DNA of 64,000 nucleotides from Latilactobacillus fragifolii (GCF_905332535.1 NZ_CAJOCF010000004.1:1-64000); one strand, 5' to 3'; counted from the first letter of the stretch, positions 17,525 through 28,040 are shown. The notes: generated by a model not told the origin, from the sequence alone. Program-made: numbers and translations.

Positions 17525-20500
17525 CTAGGCTGTTGCGTGTTCTTCTAATGAAACGGAAACGATCTTTGAGATGCCAGATTCCGCCATTGTCACGCCATAT
17601 AATCGATTAGCTTGGGTCATCGTTCCTTTTCTGTGAGTAATCACGATAAATTGCGTATCACTCTCATAGCGTTTCATGAATCGGCCAAAGCGCGTAACAT
17701 TGGCTTCATCCAACGAAGCTTCAACCTCATCCAAAATACAAAACGGTACTGGACGCACTTTCAAGATGGCAAATAATAACGTAATTGCCGTCAGTGCACG
17801 TTCCCCGCCTGATAATAAACTGAGACGCTGTAATTTTTTGCCAGGTGGTTGGGCAATAATGTCAATCCCGCTGGTTAATAGGGCACTTGGATCCGTCAAT
17901 GTTAAACTAGCGTGACCACCGCCAAACATGATCGGGAAAATCGTCTCAAAAGCGGCTGCCGTTTGTTCAAATGTTTCTTTAAACCGCTTTTCAACTTCTT
18001 TGTCCATTTCCGCCATCGATGCTAATAACTGACGCTTAGCATCCATTAAGTCCGCATCTTGTTGCATTAAGAAATCATAGCGTTCTTTAACACGTTGATA
18101 ATCGTCAATGGCCGCCAAGTTGACCGTCCCTAAATCAGCTAAGCCGAGTTTCAATAGTTTCAACTTAGACCGCAATTGGTCATCTGTTAAGTCCGAAGCA
18201 GCTAAAGCAGCCTTTGCTGCTTCGTAAGTCAATTGATAGTCCGCACTCAATGTATTTAAGCGTTGATCAATATTAATTTTAACGCGATTAAGGCCAACAG
18301 CGTTTTGTTCTTGCTCAGCTAAGGTGTTTTTTTGTAATTGATAAACACGCGTTGCGTTGGCTTGAAGCGTCTGCTGTTTCGCTTGAAGGGTTTCTTTTTG
18401 CGCGCGCTCATTGGCCAACTTCGCTTGAATTTTTTCAATCAAGGCATTTGTTGCCTTTAAGAGTGCTTGGCGTTTCTTTTGACTCGTGGCATCTTCTTGA
18501 TCCGCTTGTTTTAGTGCAGCTAGTTTATCTTGGCTGGCTTTCAACTGAGCGGCCAAGTCGTTGCTATTGCGTGTGGCAACCGTTAATTTCTCCTGAACAT
18601 TTTTTTGCTCAGCCACAGCCACAGCCAATTCCGTTTCAAGAGCTGTTTGCTGTTTTGCAATCTGTTTTTGACTTTCATCAAAATGTTGTAATTGCTCATT
18701 AGCCGTTTTGAGCGCTGCTTGTAGCTGTGCAATGGAAGCAACGATCTCAGCTTCGGCGGCCACTAATTCTGCCTGGCGTTTCAAATCAGCATCATAGGCT
18801 TGTTGCTGTTGTTGCACTTGATAATCCGTTGCTTGTTGTTGGCGTTCAAACTGACTCAATCGTTCATCAGTCAAGGCTAACGTATTTTGAGCAGCTTGAT
18901 ATTGATTCTTAGCGGTTTCCAATGCCGCTTGTTTCGTATCCAATTCTGCTTGATGGGCTGTTAATTGGGCTTTTGTCGCTTGAACACTCGCTTGCTTTTG
19001 ATCTAAAGCCACTTGCATCTTCGCAATTTGCCCTTCTAAATCAGTTAAGGTTTGTTTACGCGCAAGTAGCCCACCATTATTCTGACGATTATTATGGCCC
19101 CCCGTCATTGAACCCCCGGGGCTTAAAATATCGCCCGCTAAAGTAATAATCCGGTAACGGTGGCCCGTAAGTTGGCTCAATTTAATGGCCGGCTCCAAAT
19201 CAGTCGCAACAATCAAATTCCCCATCAAATGGCTCATCACCGGGCGCACTTGTTCATCAAACTGGACAAGATCACTGGCAATGCCGATAAATCCGGGTTG
19301 TTGTTGTAACTGGTTGACTAAGCTACTTGGTAATAAGCGTGGTTTAACAACGTTGTTTGGTAAGAAAGTCGCCCGCCCAATCCGATTCGTTTTCAAATAA
19401 TCAATCGCTTGTTTGGCCGTCTGTTCATCCCGGGTTACAACTTGTTGCAACTGTGCGCCTAACGCTAATTCAATTGCTTGTTGATATTCAGTTGGTACTT
19501 GCATTAATTCGGCAACAGCACCTAATAATCCAGGAAACTGTTGTTTTTGCTTCAAGACAGCCTTAACCCCTTGATAAAAGCCAGCATAATCATCATTTAA
19601 TTCTGCAAGGCTCGCTTGTTTGGCTTTAGCTTTTTGTAAAATCCCAGAGGCTTGGAACCAACTATTTTGTTGCTTTTGATACGCCGCCTGATCCGCGTTA
19701 ACTTGGGTTTGTAATTGTGCCAAATCATTAGCCAACGTTTCGTATTGGGCTTTAAGGGTTTCAAGTTGTGCTTTTTGGGCGGCTTGTTCTGCCTTTTTTT
19801 GTGCTAATTGCGTCGATGTCTCATCGACTGCACTATCTTGCCGCGCAAGTTGCATTTTGGTTTGTAGCAAGGTTTTTTCTAGGTATTGTTGTTCATTATG
19901 GTTGGTCGTTTGGGCTTGCATCTGGTCAATGTAATCTTGCCGGATATGTTCGATCTTGGCCTTCAGTTCAGCTTCACTACCAGATGCTTGGCGTTTAAGG
20001 GTAGTTAATGACGCCTTCAATGTGCTTAATGCTGTCACTTTTTCTTCATAAGTCGCGCTTAATGCAGCTTGCTTAGCTTGTTCCGCTGTTAACTGTTGTT
20101 TTAATGTGTCGATCTGTTCGACTAAACTTTGGCGATTAGCATCTGTATAATTAGCCCGCTCTTTTGAAACATTTTCTTGACCTAATAGATTTTCGGCCAA
20201 GCGTGATTTTTCTAACAACGTCTGATTATCCTGTTCAATCTGTTGTTCTAATTGCGTTAAAGTTGCTTGGTTCTTTGTTTGGGCCGCTGTTGTCTTGGCG
20301 ATGTCGGTTTCAATCGCTTGCAAAGCGTGTGCAAGCGTTTGGGCCTTTTCTTGGTAAGTCTTTTGGTCGGCAATCAATTGATCGATTTCAATTACCAACA
20401 ATTGTTGATGCAACGCGTCATATTGCGCTTTTTGATCCAGATAATCTTGCGCGATACTGCTTTGCTCTTTCAACGGTTCCACTTGTCCCCGTAATTCATG

Positions 20501-21085
20501 GAGAATATCGGTTACCCGGCTCAAGTTTTCATCCGTTTGATCTAATTCAGATTGGGCCTTTTTCTTTTGTTGTTTATATTTCAAAACACCTGCGGCTTCT
20601 TCAATAATATTCCGCCGCTCTTCTGGTTTACTGTTAAAAATGGCTTCAACCCGGCCTTGCGAAATAATCGAAAAAGATTCTCGCCCAAGACCAGAATCCA
20701 TAAATAAATTAACGATATCTTTTAACCGGCAACTCTTTTGGTTCAAATAAAACTCACTATCGCCGTTTCTAAATAAACGACGCGTAATCGTGACGTTTGC
20801 TTGTTCTTGTTTCAGATATTGATCGCTGTTATCAAAGACAAGCGTCACTTCTGCTTTATTCATCTGGGGGCGAATGTCAGTCCCAGCAAAAATAATGTCC
20901 GGCATTTTTTCGCCCCGTAAGCTCTTGGCAGATTGTTCGCCCATTGCCCACCGAATCGCTTCGGTGACGTTACTTTTACCGCTCCCGTTTGGCCCAACGA
21001 TGCCCGTTAAACCTTCTGAAAAATTGATTTCTGTTTTATCAGCAAACGATTTAAACCCTGATAAAACCAATGACTTTAACTGCAT
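17525..21085 (-). CDS. smc: Chromosome partition/condensin ATPase SMC
   Basis: A 1186-residue SMC protein of normal length. Walker A (GPNGSGKSNVTEAIRWAMGE) is at residues 31-38 onward. Two long Gln/Ala-rich coiled coils flank a central hinge (PGLLGAVAELMQVP to SPGGSMTGGH). The C terminus has the ABC signature LLSGGERALTAI and Walker B with FCILDEVEASLDEANV. With ScpA and ScpB it forms the condensin that organises the nucleoid; scpAB are not in this window. It lies between rnc and ftsY in the usual order. Confidence 0.98.
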   Translation of the reverse strand: MQLKSLVLSGFKSFADKTEINFSEGLTGIVGPNGSGKSNVTEAIRWAMGEQSAKSLRGEKMPDIIFAGTDIRPQMNKAEVTLVFDNSDQYLKQEQANVTITRRLFRNGDSEFYLNQKSCRLKDIVNLFMDSGLGRESFSIISQGRVEAIFNSKPEERRNIIEEAAGVLKYKQQKKKAQSELDQTDENLSRVTDILHELRGQVEPLKEQSSIAQDYLDQKAQYDALHQQLLVIEIDQLIADQKTYQEKAQTLAHALQAIETDIAKTTAAQTKNQATLTQLEQQIEQDNQTLLEKSRLAENLLGQENVSKERANYTDANRQSLVEQIDTLKQQLTAEQAKQAALSATYEEKVTALSTLKASLTTLKRQASGSEAELKAKIEHIRQDYIDQMQAQTTNHNEQQYLEKTLLQTKMQLARQDSAVDETSTQLAQKKAEQAAQKAQLETLKAQYETLANDLAQLQTQVNADQAAYQKQQNSWFQASGILQKAKAKQASLAELNDDYAGFYQGVKAVLKQKQQFPGLLGAVAELMQVPTEYQQAIELALGAQLQQVVTRDEQTAKQAIDYLKTNRIGRATFLPNNVVKPRLLPSSLVNQLQQQPGFIGIASDLVQFDEQVRPVMSHLMGNLIVATDLEPAIKLSQLTGHRYRIITLAGDILSPGGSMTGGHNNRQNNGGLLARKQTLTDLEGQIAKMQVALDQKQASVQATKAQLTAHQAELDTKQAALETAKNQYQAAQNTLALTDERLSQFERQQQATDYQVQQQQQAYDADLKRQAELVAAEAEIVASIAQLQAALKTANEQLQHFDESQKQIAKQQTALETELAVAVAEQKNVQEKLTVATRNSNDLAAQLKASQDKLAALKQADQEDATSQKKRQALLKATNALIEKIQAKLANERAQKETLQAKQQTLQANATRVYQLQKNTLAEQEQNAVGLNRVKINIDQRLNTLSADYQLTYEAAKAALAASDLTDDQLRSKLKLLKLGLADLGTVNLAAIDDYQRVKERYDFLMQQDADLMDAKRQLLASMAEMDKEVEKRFKETFEQTAAAFETIFPIMFGGGHASLTLTDPSALLTSGIDIIAQPPGKKLQRLSLLSGGERALTAITLLFAILKVRPVPFCILDEVEASLDEANVTRFGRFMKRYESDTQFIVITHRKGTMTQANRLYGVTMAESGISKIVSVSLEEHATA

Positions 21086-21137
21086 GTCCTAAACTCCCTA
21101 CACACGGCGGTTATTTAACTGGCGTGTGCTTCTTTCT

Positions 21138-21848
21138 TTATTTCAGTTTGGCAAGTGCCGCTTTAGCCGCTGCTTGTTCGGCTGCTTTTTTATTCCGACC
21201 AACACCTGAACCCAAGACGCGATCGCCCATCATGACGTCCACTTCAAATTGGCGGGCATGGGATGGCCCCACTTCTGCCAACAATTTATATTCAATCTCA
21301 ACTTCACCGGCTTGTTGCAAGAACTCTTGCAGATTGGTCTTATAATCCGTTTGATCTGAAAATTCACCGGCTTCAATTTTAGGAAAGACAATTTGTTCGA
21401 TGAATTTAACGACTGCGCCACGCCCCTGGTCTAAAAACAAAGCGCCGTTAAAAGCTTCAAACAGATCTTCCAAAAGTGTCGCCCGTGCTCGCGCGCCGTT
21501 TTTTTCTTCCCCTTTACCAAGGCGAATATAACGATCAAAATGCGCTTCTTTAGCAAAATTACTAAAACTCTTCGTGCAGACAATTGCGGCCCGTAACCGG
21601 GTGAGCTTGCCCTCTGGCCAGTCTGGATATTTCTTGTACAAGTATTCTGAAACCGTAATTTCCATCACGGCGTCACCCAAGAATTCGAGGCGTTCGTTAT
21701 CGCGTAAACCCAATTCTCGATGTTCGTTGACGTATGACGAATGCGTAAAGGCTTCATCTAATAATGCTAAATTCTGAAATTCAATGCCGTAGCGTGCTCG
21801 AAGCTCGCTGACTAGTGCTGCATCCAAAATTAAATTACCCCATTTCAA
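21138..21848 (-). CDS. rnc: Ribonuclease III
   Basis: A protein of up to 236 residues that cleaves double-stranded RNA in rRNA processing. The RNase III signature NERLEFLGDAVMEITVSEYL with acidic metal ligands and the later TLLEDLFEAFNGALFLD are present. The C-terminal dsRNA-binding domain ends in GRNKKAAEQAAAKAALAKLK. The start is uncertain. TTG at 21848 gives this length with a weak ribosome site; TTG at 21827, about 10 bases after GGGG, gives 229 residues and resembles relatives better. No ATG start is available. It leads the rnc-smc-ftsY set. Confidence 0.95.
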   Translation of the reverse strand: MKWGNLILDAALVSELRARYGIEFQNLALLDEAFTHSSYVNEHRELGLRDNERLEFLGDAVMEITVSEYLYKKYPDWPEGKLTRLRAAIVCTKSFSNFAKEAHFDRYIRLGKGEEKNGARARATLLEDLFEAFNGALFLDQGRGAVVKFIEQIVFPKIEAGEFSDQTDYKTNLQEFLQQAGEVEIEYKLLAEVGPSHARQFEVDVMMGDRVLGSGVGRNKKAAEQAAAKAALAKLK

Positions 21849-21931
21849 CTGTTTAATCTTTCATTATTATACCGTTTATCTGCTCAAAAAAACAGCGTCG
21901 TTCCTAGCAAACTGTCGCCGTTATTAATCAT

Positions 21932-21991
21932 AAAAAAACGCCTGTTTTGAAGTATTCATTGTAACACGCTAATGAATATTTCAAAACAGGC
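21932..21991 (-). terminator. Terminator of the opp operon
   Basis: GCCTGTTTTGAAATATTCATT pairs with the matching arm over about 20 bp with one mismatch, followed on the minus strand by seven T. It lies seven bases past the oppF stop. Confidence 0.9.
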
Positions 21992-21997
21992 ATTACT

Positions 21998-22957
21998 TTA
22001 TGCAGGTGGCGTCATCATCGCTGCATTAGCGGTTTGATAACTCGCTAATTCGGCTTCAGTGGCATAGACATAATGTTCATCGGCCACTTCACGCAATTGA
22101 CGGTCTGTATTATCCGCTTCAATTGCATGATCATAATCAATTCTGCGACGTTGCCGCTCTATCTTAGGATCAGGCAACGGTACCGCGGATAATAAACTTT
22201 GTGTATACGGATGCAATGGTCGATTATAGATATCATCGGCAGGTGCTAATTCCATAATTTTACCATTATGCATAACGGCAATCCGATCACTAATATATTT
22301 GACCATCGACAAATCATGCGCAATGAACAAATACGTTAAATTTTGCTGTTCTTGAATTTCTTTCATCAAGTTAACCACCTGGGCTTGAATCGACACATCA
22401 AGCGCCGAAATGGGTTCATCCGCGATGATAAACTTAGGCTTTACCGCAAGTGCCCGTGCAATTCCGATGCGCTGCCGTTGCCCACCGGAAAATTCATGCG
22501 GATACCGGGTTGCATGATCTTTATTCAATCCGACGAGTTCCAAAAGTTCATTTACACGCGCATCACATTCTGCCTCATTTTTGACCAGGTGGTGGATGTG
22601 CAACCCTTCAGCGATAATATCTTTAACCTTCATCCGCGGGTTTAATGACGCATAGGGGTCTTGGAAAATCATTTGAATTTCTTTACGGAATGCCTTCATT
22701 TCACGACTATGATTTTTAATCTTACTAATATCACGACCATCGAATAGAATTTCACCATCCGTTGGGTTGTATAATCGAATAATACTCCGCCCAGTTGTAC
22801 TCTTCCCAGAACCAGATTCACCCACCAAGCCAAACGTTTCGCCTTCATAGATTTCAAATGAGACATCGTCAATGGCTTTTACTTCGGATTTTTTACCTTG
22901 GCTAAAATATTGCTTTAAATGTTTAACCGATACTAATACTTTTTTATCCTTATCCAT
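21998..22957 (-). CDS. oppF: Oligopeptide ABC transporter ATP-binding protein OppF
   Basis: A 319-residue ATPase with Walker [14 protein letters not shown], the signature [16 protein letters not shown], Walker [14 protein letters not shown], and the OppD/F C-terminal oligopeptide domain ([15 protein letters not shown]). With OppD it drives peptide uptake through OppBC. The ATG at 22957 is chosen over the TTG before it. It overlaps oppD by 8 bases. It is the last gene of oppABCDF and is followed by a strong terminator. Confidence 0.95.
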   Translation of the reverse strand: MDKDKKVLVSVKHLKQYFSQGKKSEVKAIDDVSFEIYEGETFGLVGESGSGKSTTGRSIIRLYNPTDGEILFDGRDISKIKNHSREMKAFRKEIQMIFQDPYASLNPRMKVKDIIAEGLHIHHLVKNEAECDARVNELLELVGLNKDHATRYPHEFSGGQRQRIGIARALAVKPKFIIADEPISALDVSIQAQVVNLMKEIQEQQNLTYLFIAHDLSMVKYISDRIAVMHNGKIMELAPADDIYNRPLHPYTQSLLSAVPLPDPKIERQRRRIDYDHAIEADNTDRQLREVADEHYVYATEAELASYQTANAAMMTPPA

Positions 22958-24008
22958 CAATTGTCCCTACTTTCGCTTGAACTTGTGCCGCCTGGTACTT
23001 AGCCATCATTGCGCGAACGGCTGCCGGTGGTTCCACAGATGGTGCATCTGGATGCAACAACCAAGTTGCCGCAAAATGTGTTTTGGAGACTTGAAAAAAA
23101 GGGGGTTCCTGCTCAACATCAATTTGTAATGCGTATGGATTACGTGGGGCAAAGGCATCTCCTTTGGGTGGGTCCAACAGATCGGGTGGCGTCCCCGGAA
23201 TAGCTTCAAGACGCCCAGCAGTATCGAGGGTTGGCATCGAATTCAATAACCCCCACGTGTATGGATGCTTAGGTTCGTAGAAAATTTCGTCGACTAAACC
23301 ATATTCGATAATCTTGCCAGCATACATCACCGCGACGCGATCCGCAATCCCCGCAACAACCCCTAGATCATGCGTAATGAAAATAATTGACGTTTCAATT
23401 TTTCGTTGCAATTCCTTCATCAAATCGATAATTTGTGCTTGCACCGTCACATCAAGGGCCGTTGTCGGTTCGTCGGCAATCAGGATTTGTGGATAATCAA
23501 CAATGGCAATGGCAATCACGATTCGTTGCCGTTGCCCACCAGAAAACTGATGCGGATAATCCTTCATTCGTGCTTTAGCATTCGGAATGCCTACCAACTC
23601 TAAAACACTCTGTGCACGTTTCATTGCTTCTTCTTTGTTCATCGTTTTATGAATTAATAACGGTTCGGCAACCTGTTTACCAATTGGCATCGTTGGATCC
23701 AATGAGGTCATCGGATCTTGGAAAATCATCGCAATATCGCTACCGCGTAACGCATTCATTTCCTGTTCGGGCTTTTGTAACAAATCTTCATCGTGATACT
23801 TAATTGTGCCGCCCTTAATGTGAGCATTGCCGGCTAATAACCCCATGATGCTTCGGACCGTCACCGACTTACCGGACCCAGATTCACCAACAATCGCTAA
23901 TGTTTCGCCCTTTTTTAAGTTGAAACTGACATCACGAATCGCATGGACGTTGCCTGCGTAGGTTTTAAAATCGATACTTAAATGTTTAACTTCTAAAATA
24001 TTTGCCAT
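22950..24008 (-). CDS. oppD: Oligopeptide ABC transporter ATP-binding protein OppD
   Basis: A 352-residue ATPase with Walker [14 protein letters not shown], signature [15 protein letters not shown], Walker [15 protein letters not shown], and the C-terminal oligopeptide-permease region with a short PHPYTWGLL-type stretch ([13 protein letters not shown]) and [12 protein letters not shown]. The ATG at 24008 follows GGAGG. An unusually wide gap of 119 bases separates it from oppC. Confidence 0.95.
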   Translation of the reverse strand: MANILEVKHLSIDFKTYAGNVHAIRDVSFNLKKGETLAIVGESGSGKSVTVRSIMGLLAGNAHIKGGTIKYHDEDLLQKPEQEMNALRGSDIAMIFQDPMTSLDPTMPIGKQVAEPLLIHKTMNKEEAMKRAQSVLELVGIPNAKARMKDYPHQFSGGQRQRIVIAIAIVDYPQILIADEPTTALDVTVQAQIIDLMKELQRKIETSIIFITHDLGVVAGIADRVAVMYAGKIIEYGLVDEIFYEPKHPYTWGLLNSMPTLDTAGRLEAIPGTPPDLLDPPKGDAFAPRNPYALQIDVEQEPPFFQVSKTHFAATWLLHPDAPSVEPPAAVRAMMAKYQAAQVQAKVGTIDG

Positions 24009-24127
24009 TTGACGACCTCCAATGATGACACCGCGTGGAAACGGCCTTAGATTGACACTTTCATTTAATAACTTTTTCAGTTAACGTTCATGAGCCGCTT
24101 TTTCCAAACGTGCTTTTGAAACTGGAG

Positions 24128-25141
24128 CTATGATTTGGGATCAAACGCATCCCTTAGCCCGTCTGCTAGTAAGTTGACGGCAATCATAATGACACAGAGG
24201 ACTGCTGCTGGATACCACATTTGGTATGGCAAGAACCGGAAAGCCTTTTGACCATCTGATAATAATGTCCCTAACGAGGCGTTCGGTGCTGGAATGCCAA
24301 TCCCGATAAAGCTCAAGAACGCTTCGAAGAAAATCGCACTCGGAATCGTAAACATTGTTTGAATAATAATCGTTGAGGATAAATTCGGAATCAGGTGTTT
24401 CCAAGCAATCTTAGTCGAACTTTCACCCAACGTTCGCGCGGCGAGCACGAATTCTTGCTCCTTCAGTTGGAAAGTTTGCGCCCGAATCAGCCGGGCCATC
24501 GTAATCCACCCGGTAAACCCGATTGCGATGACAATTGACAATAAACCTGGACGAAGCACTAACATCATCAAGACGACAACGATTAAGTTGGGAATCGAGG
24601 AAATGATTTCAGTTACCCGTTGCATGAACATATCCAATCGGCCCCCCCGCCATCCGGAAACAATCCCGTATGGAATGCCGATTAATAAATCGACCAAGGT
24701 CGCTAGGATCCCGATTAATAATGATAACCGTGTCCCATATAAAATCCGTGATAGTAAATCACGACCGAGATAATCAGTCCCTAGGATAAACGTTTTGCCT
24801 TTGGGAACGCCTGCTTGTTGATATTTATCAACTTCAACACCGCCAACATTCATCTTACCGGTAAAGCCAGGTATATTCCCAGAGCCAATTTTAGGGGGTA
24901 AGTTGGCGTATGCTACGTTTTGCGTATTCGGGCTTTGGGGTGCAATTACTGGCGCCAACAAAGCGGCCAACATGACAATCAAGAGAACGATTAACGAAAC
25001 TACCGCCACTTTATTTTGTTTTAAGCGCCGAAGTGCATCTTGGGTAAACGTCAACGACGGCGCACTAATTTTTTCTTGCGCTTCGTGTGTGTCTTGGGTA
25101 AGGGGCTTGAATGAGCCCGCTGGTATTTTAATATCTGCCAT
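24128..25141 (-). CDS. oppC: Oligopeptide ABC transporter permease OppC
   Basis: A 337-residue permease with a long polar N terminus (about 45 residues), one membrane segment (about 46-68), a periplasm-side loop, and five more segments. It carries the permease EAA-type motif AARTLGESSTKIAWKHLIPN that contacts the ATPases. It abuts oppB. The reading frame stops at FDPKS. A different frame stays open for 17 more codons (IAPVSKARLEKAAHER), which could mean a lost C-terminal tail. Confidence 0.94.
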   Translation of the reverse strand: MADIKIPAGSFKPLTQDTHEAQEKISAPSLTFTQDALRRLKQNKVAVVSLIVLLIVMLAALLAPVIAPQSPNTQNVAYANLPPKIGSGNIPGFTGKMNVGGVEVDKYQQAGVPKGKTFILGTDYLGRDLLSRILYGTRLSLLIGILATLVDLLIGIPYGIVSGWRGGRLDMFMQRVTEIISSIPNLIVVVLMMLVLRPGLLSIVIAIGFTGWITMARLIRAQTFQLKEQEFVLAARTLGESSTKIAWKHLIPNLSSTIIIQTMFTIPSAIFFEAFLSFIGIGIPAPNASLGTLLSDGQKAFRFLPYQMWYPAAVLCVIMIAVNLLADGLRDAFDPKS

Positions 25142-26077
25142 TTAGTGAGCCCCCTGACTGTCGCTTAATCGAATTCGTGGATCAATAATGCCGTAAAGAA
25201 TATCGACGACTAAAATAATCACTGTTAATAAAAATGAGTAGAAAATGGTCAAGCCCATGATGGTTGGATAATCGTTAGTCATGATTGACTTTACGAATTG
25301 TTCGCCAATACCAGGAATTGAGAATATATTTTCAACCACCAATGAACCAGTCATCAAGTTAACCGCCATTGGCCCAATAATCGTCACAACTGGGATCATT
25401 GAATTACGTAAGGCGTGTTTTGCTACTGTTTGCCACTTTGAATTTCCTTTGGCTTTGGCAAGTTCGATATAATCACTGTTTAAGACATCAACCATTTCAG
25501 TTCGCATAAACCGCGCTGTATTCGCCAATGGCGCAACTGCTAGTGCCAAGGTCGGCAAAATACTAGAAGACCAACCATCCCATAACGCAATTGGAAATAG
25601 TTGTAATTTAAAAGCTAGGAAAAATTGGAGTAAGACGGCCAAGACAAAGTTGGGAATTGAAATCCCAACGATTGAAAAGAACGTTGCGACCCCATCGACC
25701 CATGTGTTTTTGCGGATAGCCGCCACTGCCCCGAGTAAAATTCCGAGTAATGATCCGACAATCATCGCTTGCGCCCCGATTTGTAATGAAGGACCTAAGC
25801 GCGTCATGATTAAGCTTAAGACAGGCTGATTGTTGAACTGGAAAGATGTCCCAAAATCACCGTGCAACAATCCACCTAGATAGATGAAATATTGCTGGAT
25901 CAATGGTTTGTTCAACCCATACTGTTCATTCATGATGCGTAATTGATCAGCACTCATTTTTTCTTGATTTGTATAGGGGGTCCCTGGCATCAACTTCATC
26001 ATGAAGAAAGTCACAGAAGCGACAATGAATAGGGTTAGCACTAAATAGAATATTCGTTTAATAAGGTATTTACTCAT
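25142..26077 (-). CDS. oppB: Oligopeptide ABC transporter permease OppB
   Basis: A 311-residue permease with about six membrane segments, starting MSKYLIKRIFYLVLTLFIVA. The cytoplasmic coupling loop reads ELAKAKGNSKWQTVAKHALRNSMIPVVT. The ATG at 26077 is preferred because AGGAG lies 8 bases before it; an in-frame upstream ATG (26107) has no such site. It forms the translocation channel with OppC. Confidence 0.95.
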   Translation of the reverse strand: MSKYLIKRIFYLVLTLFIVASVTFFMMKLMPGTPYTNQEKMSADQLRIMNEQYGLNKPLIQQYFIYLGGLLHGDFGTSFQFNNQPVLSLIMTRLGPSLQIGAQAMIVGSLLGILLGAVAAIRKNTWVDGVATFFSIVGISIPNFVLAVLLQFFLAFKLQLFPIALWDGWSSSILPTLALAVAPLANTARFMRTEMVDVLNSDYIELAKAKGNSKWQTVAKHALRNSMIPVVTIIGPMAVNLMTGSLVVENIFSIPGIGEQFVKSIMTNDYPTIMGLTIFYSFLLTVIILVVDILYGIIDPRIRLSDSQGAH

Positions 26078-26145
26078 AAGTTCGCTCCTAACAAAAACAG
26101 GCTTCATTGTTTTTCAACGCCGAAACCCATCTTTATAAAGTCCGT

Positions 26146-27792
26146 TTATTTTTTTAAATAAAGTGAGACATTATTGTAGTTTCCTGAAGGGCCATAGTCT
26201 AAACCTTTAAGATTTGGGTTAGTTAAGTACGCTATCCCTGATTGATACAGTGGAATGACCCCTGATTCAGTATTCATAATATCTTGTGCTTTAACAAGAT
26301 TTTGCCATCTTGCTTGGGGATCATTGGCATTATCAACTTTACTTGCTTTGATTTGTGCGTCATATTCAGCATTGCTCCAATGACCATTATTGTTATCGCC
26401 ACCCGTTACAAACAAGTCTAAGAATGTGATCGGGTCCGGAAAATCAGCGTTCCAAGCACTGACAACCATGTCGAAATCACCGTTCGTTGAACGTGTTAAA
26501 CGCGTCTTAAACGGTACGTTGGCCAATGTCACTTTCAAACCTGGTAAGTTCTTTTGCAAAGTATTTTGTAAATATTCAGACTGTTTCTTAGCCGTATCCG
26601 TGTCATCCCCAAGCAAGGTGTAATTAAACGTCTTGCCGGTTTGCCCAGTTTCAGCAAGGCCTTGACGCCAAAGTTTGGTTGCTTCTTTAGGATTATAGCT
26701 TGCATTTTTCTTGCCTGCTGCGGCTAAATCATCCACAAAATCCTTCTTAGTTGTTGGATTAAAGGCCATCTTCTTTGGTGTCACAGAAGCAATGGGACTT
26801 GAGCCATCACCTAGAACTTGAGCCACTAGTTCTTTACGATTGATCGTCATCGAAATTGCTCGGCGAATCTTTGCGTTTTTAAAGATGGGATTTTTTTCTT
26901 GGTTAACTTGCATATAGAACGTTGCTGATTTTTGCAAGGTTGAATAATGGGGATCGTTCTTCATTTGTTTTGCCGTATCACCACTGATGGCTGTCCGGTC
27001 TAATTTATTACTTTGGAAGAGGTTCAGGGCCGTTGATGGATCTTTAACCACTTGATACTTCAACGTTTTCACCTTAACTGCTTTAGCGTTCCAATACTTC
27101 GTGTTTTTGACTTCTTGCCATGCGCTATCCGGGCCATTCCAGTTTTCTAACTTATAAGGGCCATTGAAGACTAACGTTTTAGAATTGGTCCCATAACGCT
27201 TGCCAGCTTTCTCAACTGCTTCTGGATATTGGGGGAAGAAAGTTGAACTCGTCATCAATTGATTAAAGTATGGAATTGGCTTTTCAAGGGTAACTTCTAG
27301 GGTATGTTGATCCTTAGCAACTACGCCAAGTGAATCAACCGGTTGCTTGCCAGTCGTAATGTCGGCCGCATTTTTGATCCCCTCATAAATATAAGCATAT
27401 TGTGAGCCAACCTTAGGATCAACGACTCTGCGCCAAGCATAAACAAAATCGTCGGCCGTCACCGGTTGGCCATTGCTCCACTTCGCATCTTTTCTTAAAG
27501 GGAATGTATATGTTAAACCGTTATTAGTTGGTTTGACAACTTTAGTTGCAATCGCCGGTTTAATTTCTTTGCCTTCATAGCGGTAAAGGCCTTCCATCGT
27601 ATCAGTTAAAGCTTGCGCCCCGATCACATCCGTATTCAACGCTGAATCCATTGTTGCAATGACGTCACTCGTTGCAAAACTGGCTGTATCAGTTTTAACA
27701 GCTTCCTTGTTCCCTGAGTTTCCACAAGCTGCTAATAATAATGTGACCGCCACGGTTGTTACGCCTAATACCAAACTCTTTTCTCGTTTCAT
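26146..27792 (-). CDS. oppA: Oligopeptide-binding lipoprotein OppA
   Basis: A 548-residue solute-binding protein of family 5. The signal peptide ends in the lipobox LLLAAC with Cys 23 as the lipidated residue, followed by a flexible GNSGNKEA linker. Family regions include YTFPLRKDAKWSNGQPVTADDFVYAWRR and FPDPITFLDLFVTGG. It captures extracellular peptides for OppBCDF. The ATG at 27792 follows GAAGGGAG. It is the first gene of the operon. Upstream are an AT-rich promoter region and a Per-box-like palindrome. Confidence 0.96.
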   Translation of the reverse strand: MKREKSLVLGVTTVAVTLLLAACGNSGNKEAVKTDTASFATSDVIATMDSALNTDVIGAQALTDTMEGLYRYEGKEIKPAIATKVVKPTNNGLTYTFPLRKDAKWSNGQPVTADDFVYAWRRVVDPKVGSQYAYIYEGIKNAADITTGKQPVDSLGVVAKDQHTLEVTLEKPIPYFNQLMTSSTFFPQYPEAVEKAGKRYGTNSKTLVFNGPYKLENWNGPDSAWQEVKNTKYWNAKAVKVKTLKYQVVKDPSTALNLFQSNKLDRTAISGDTAKQMKNDPHYSTLQKSATFYMQVNQEKNPIFKNAKIRRAISMTINRKELVAQVLGDGSSPIASVTPKKMAFNPTTKKDFVDDLAAAGKKNASYNPKEATKLWRQGLAETGQTGKTFNYTLLGDDTDTAKKQSEYLQNTLQKNLPGLKVTLANVPFKTRLTRSTNGDFDMVVSAWNADFPDPITFLDLFVTGGDNNNGHWSNAEYDAQIKASKVDNANDPQARWQNLVKAQDIMNTESGVIPLYQSGIAYLTNPNLKGLDYGPSGNYNNVSLYLKK

Positions 27793-27896
27793 ATGGACAC
27801 TCCCTTCAGTTGTTAAAAGTAATAATACATGATTAAAAATGAAAAGTAAATAACAAATATTAAAATATTCTAATTTATTTTTATTGATATAAAGCC

Positions 27897-27915
27897 ATTA
27901 TAAGAATCATTCTAA
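27897..27915 (-). promoter_or_regulatory. Per/Fur-box-like palindrome upstream of oppA
   Basis: TAAGAATCATTCTAA (27901-27915) is nearly palindromic and resembles PerR boxes of streptococci (TTAGAATnATTCTAA). It overlaps a minus-strand TATAAT (27897-27902) about 105 bases before oppA. A second possible promoter, TTTACT-17 bp-TATTAT, lies nearer to oppA. Function is inferred. Confidence 0.35.
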
Positions 27916-27982
27916 TTTTATAACGCATCCATAAGCGATTATTATGTGAATAATCTCATTTTAAAAATACGCCTTAAAAAGC

Positions 27983-28026
27983 AAAAAAAAAGCCTGTTAG
28001 TCGTGACTCGTCACGACCAACAGGCT
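27983..28026 (-). terminator. Terminator of acpP
   Basis: AGCCTGTTGGTCGTGA pairs with TCACGACTAACAGGCT (one G-T pair, 3-base loop), followed on the minus strand by nine T. Confidence 0.92.
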
Positions 28027-28040
28027 CGTTTTTAAGGTTA

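Noticed and set aside
20164-20607. 147-codon plus-strand frame inside smc, and similar antisense frames in smc, priA and ffh
   Set aside because: They lie opposite long, well-supported genes and have no ribosome sites. They arise from codon bias on the opposite strand.
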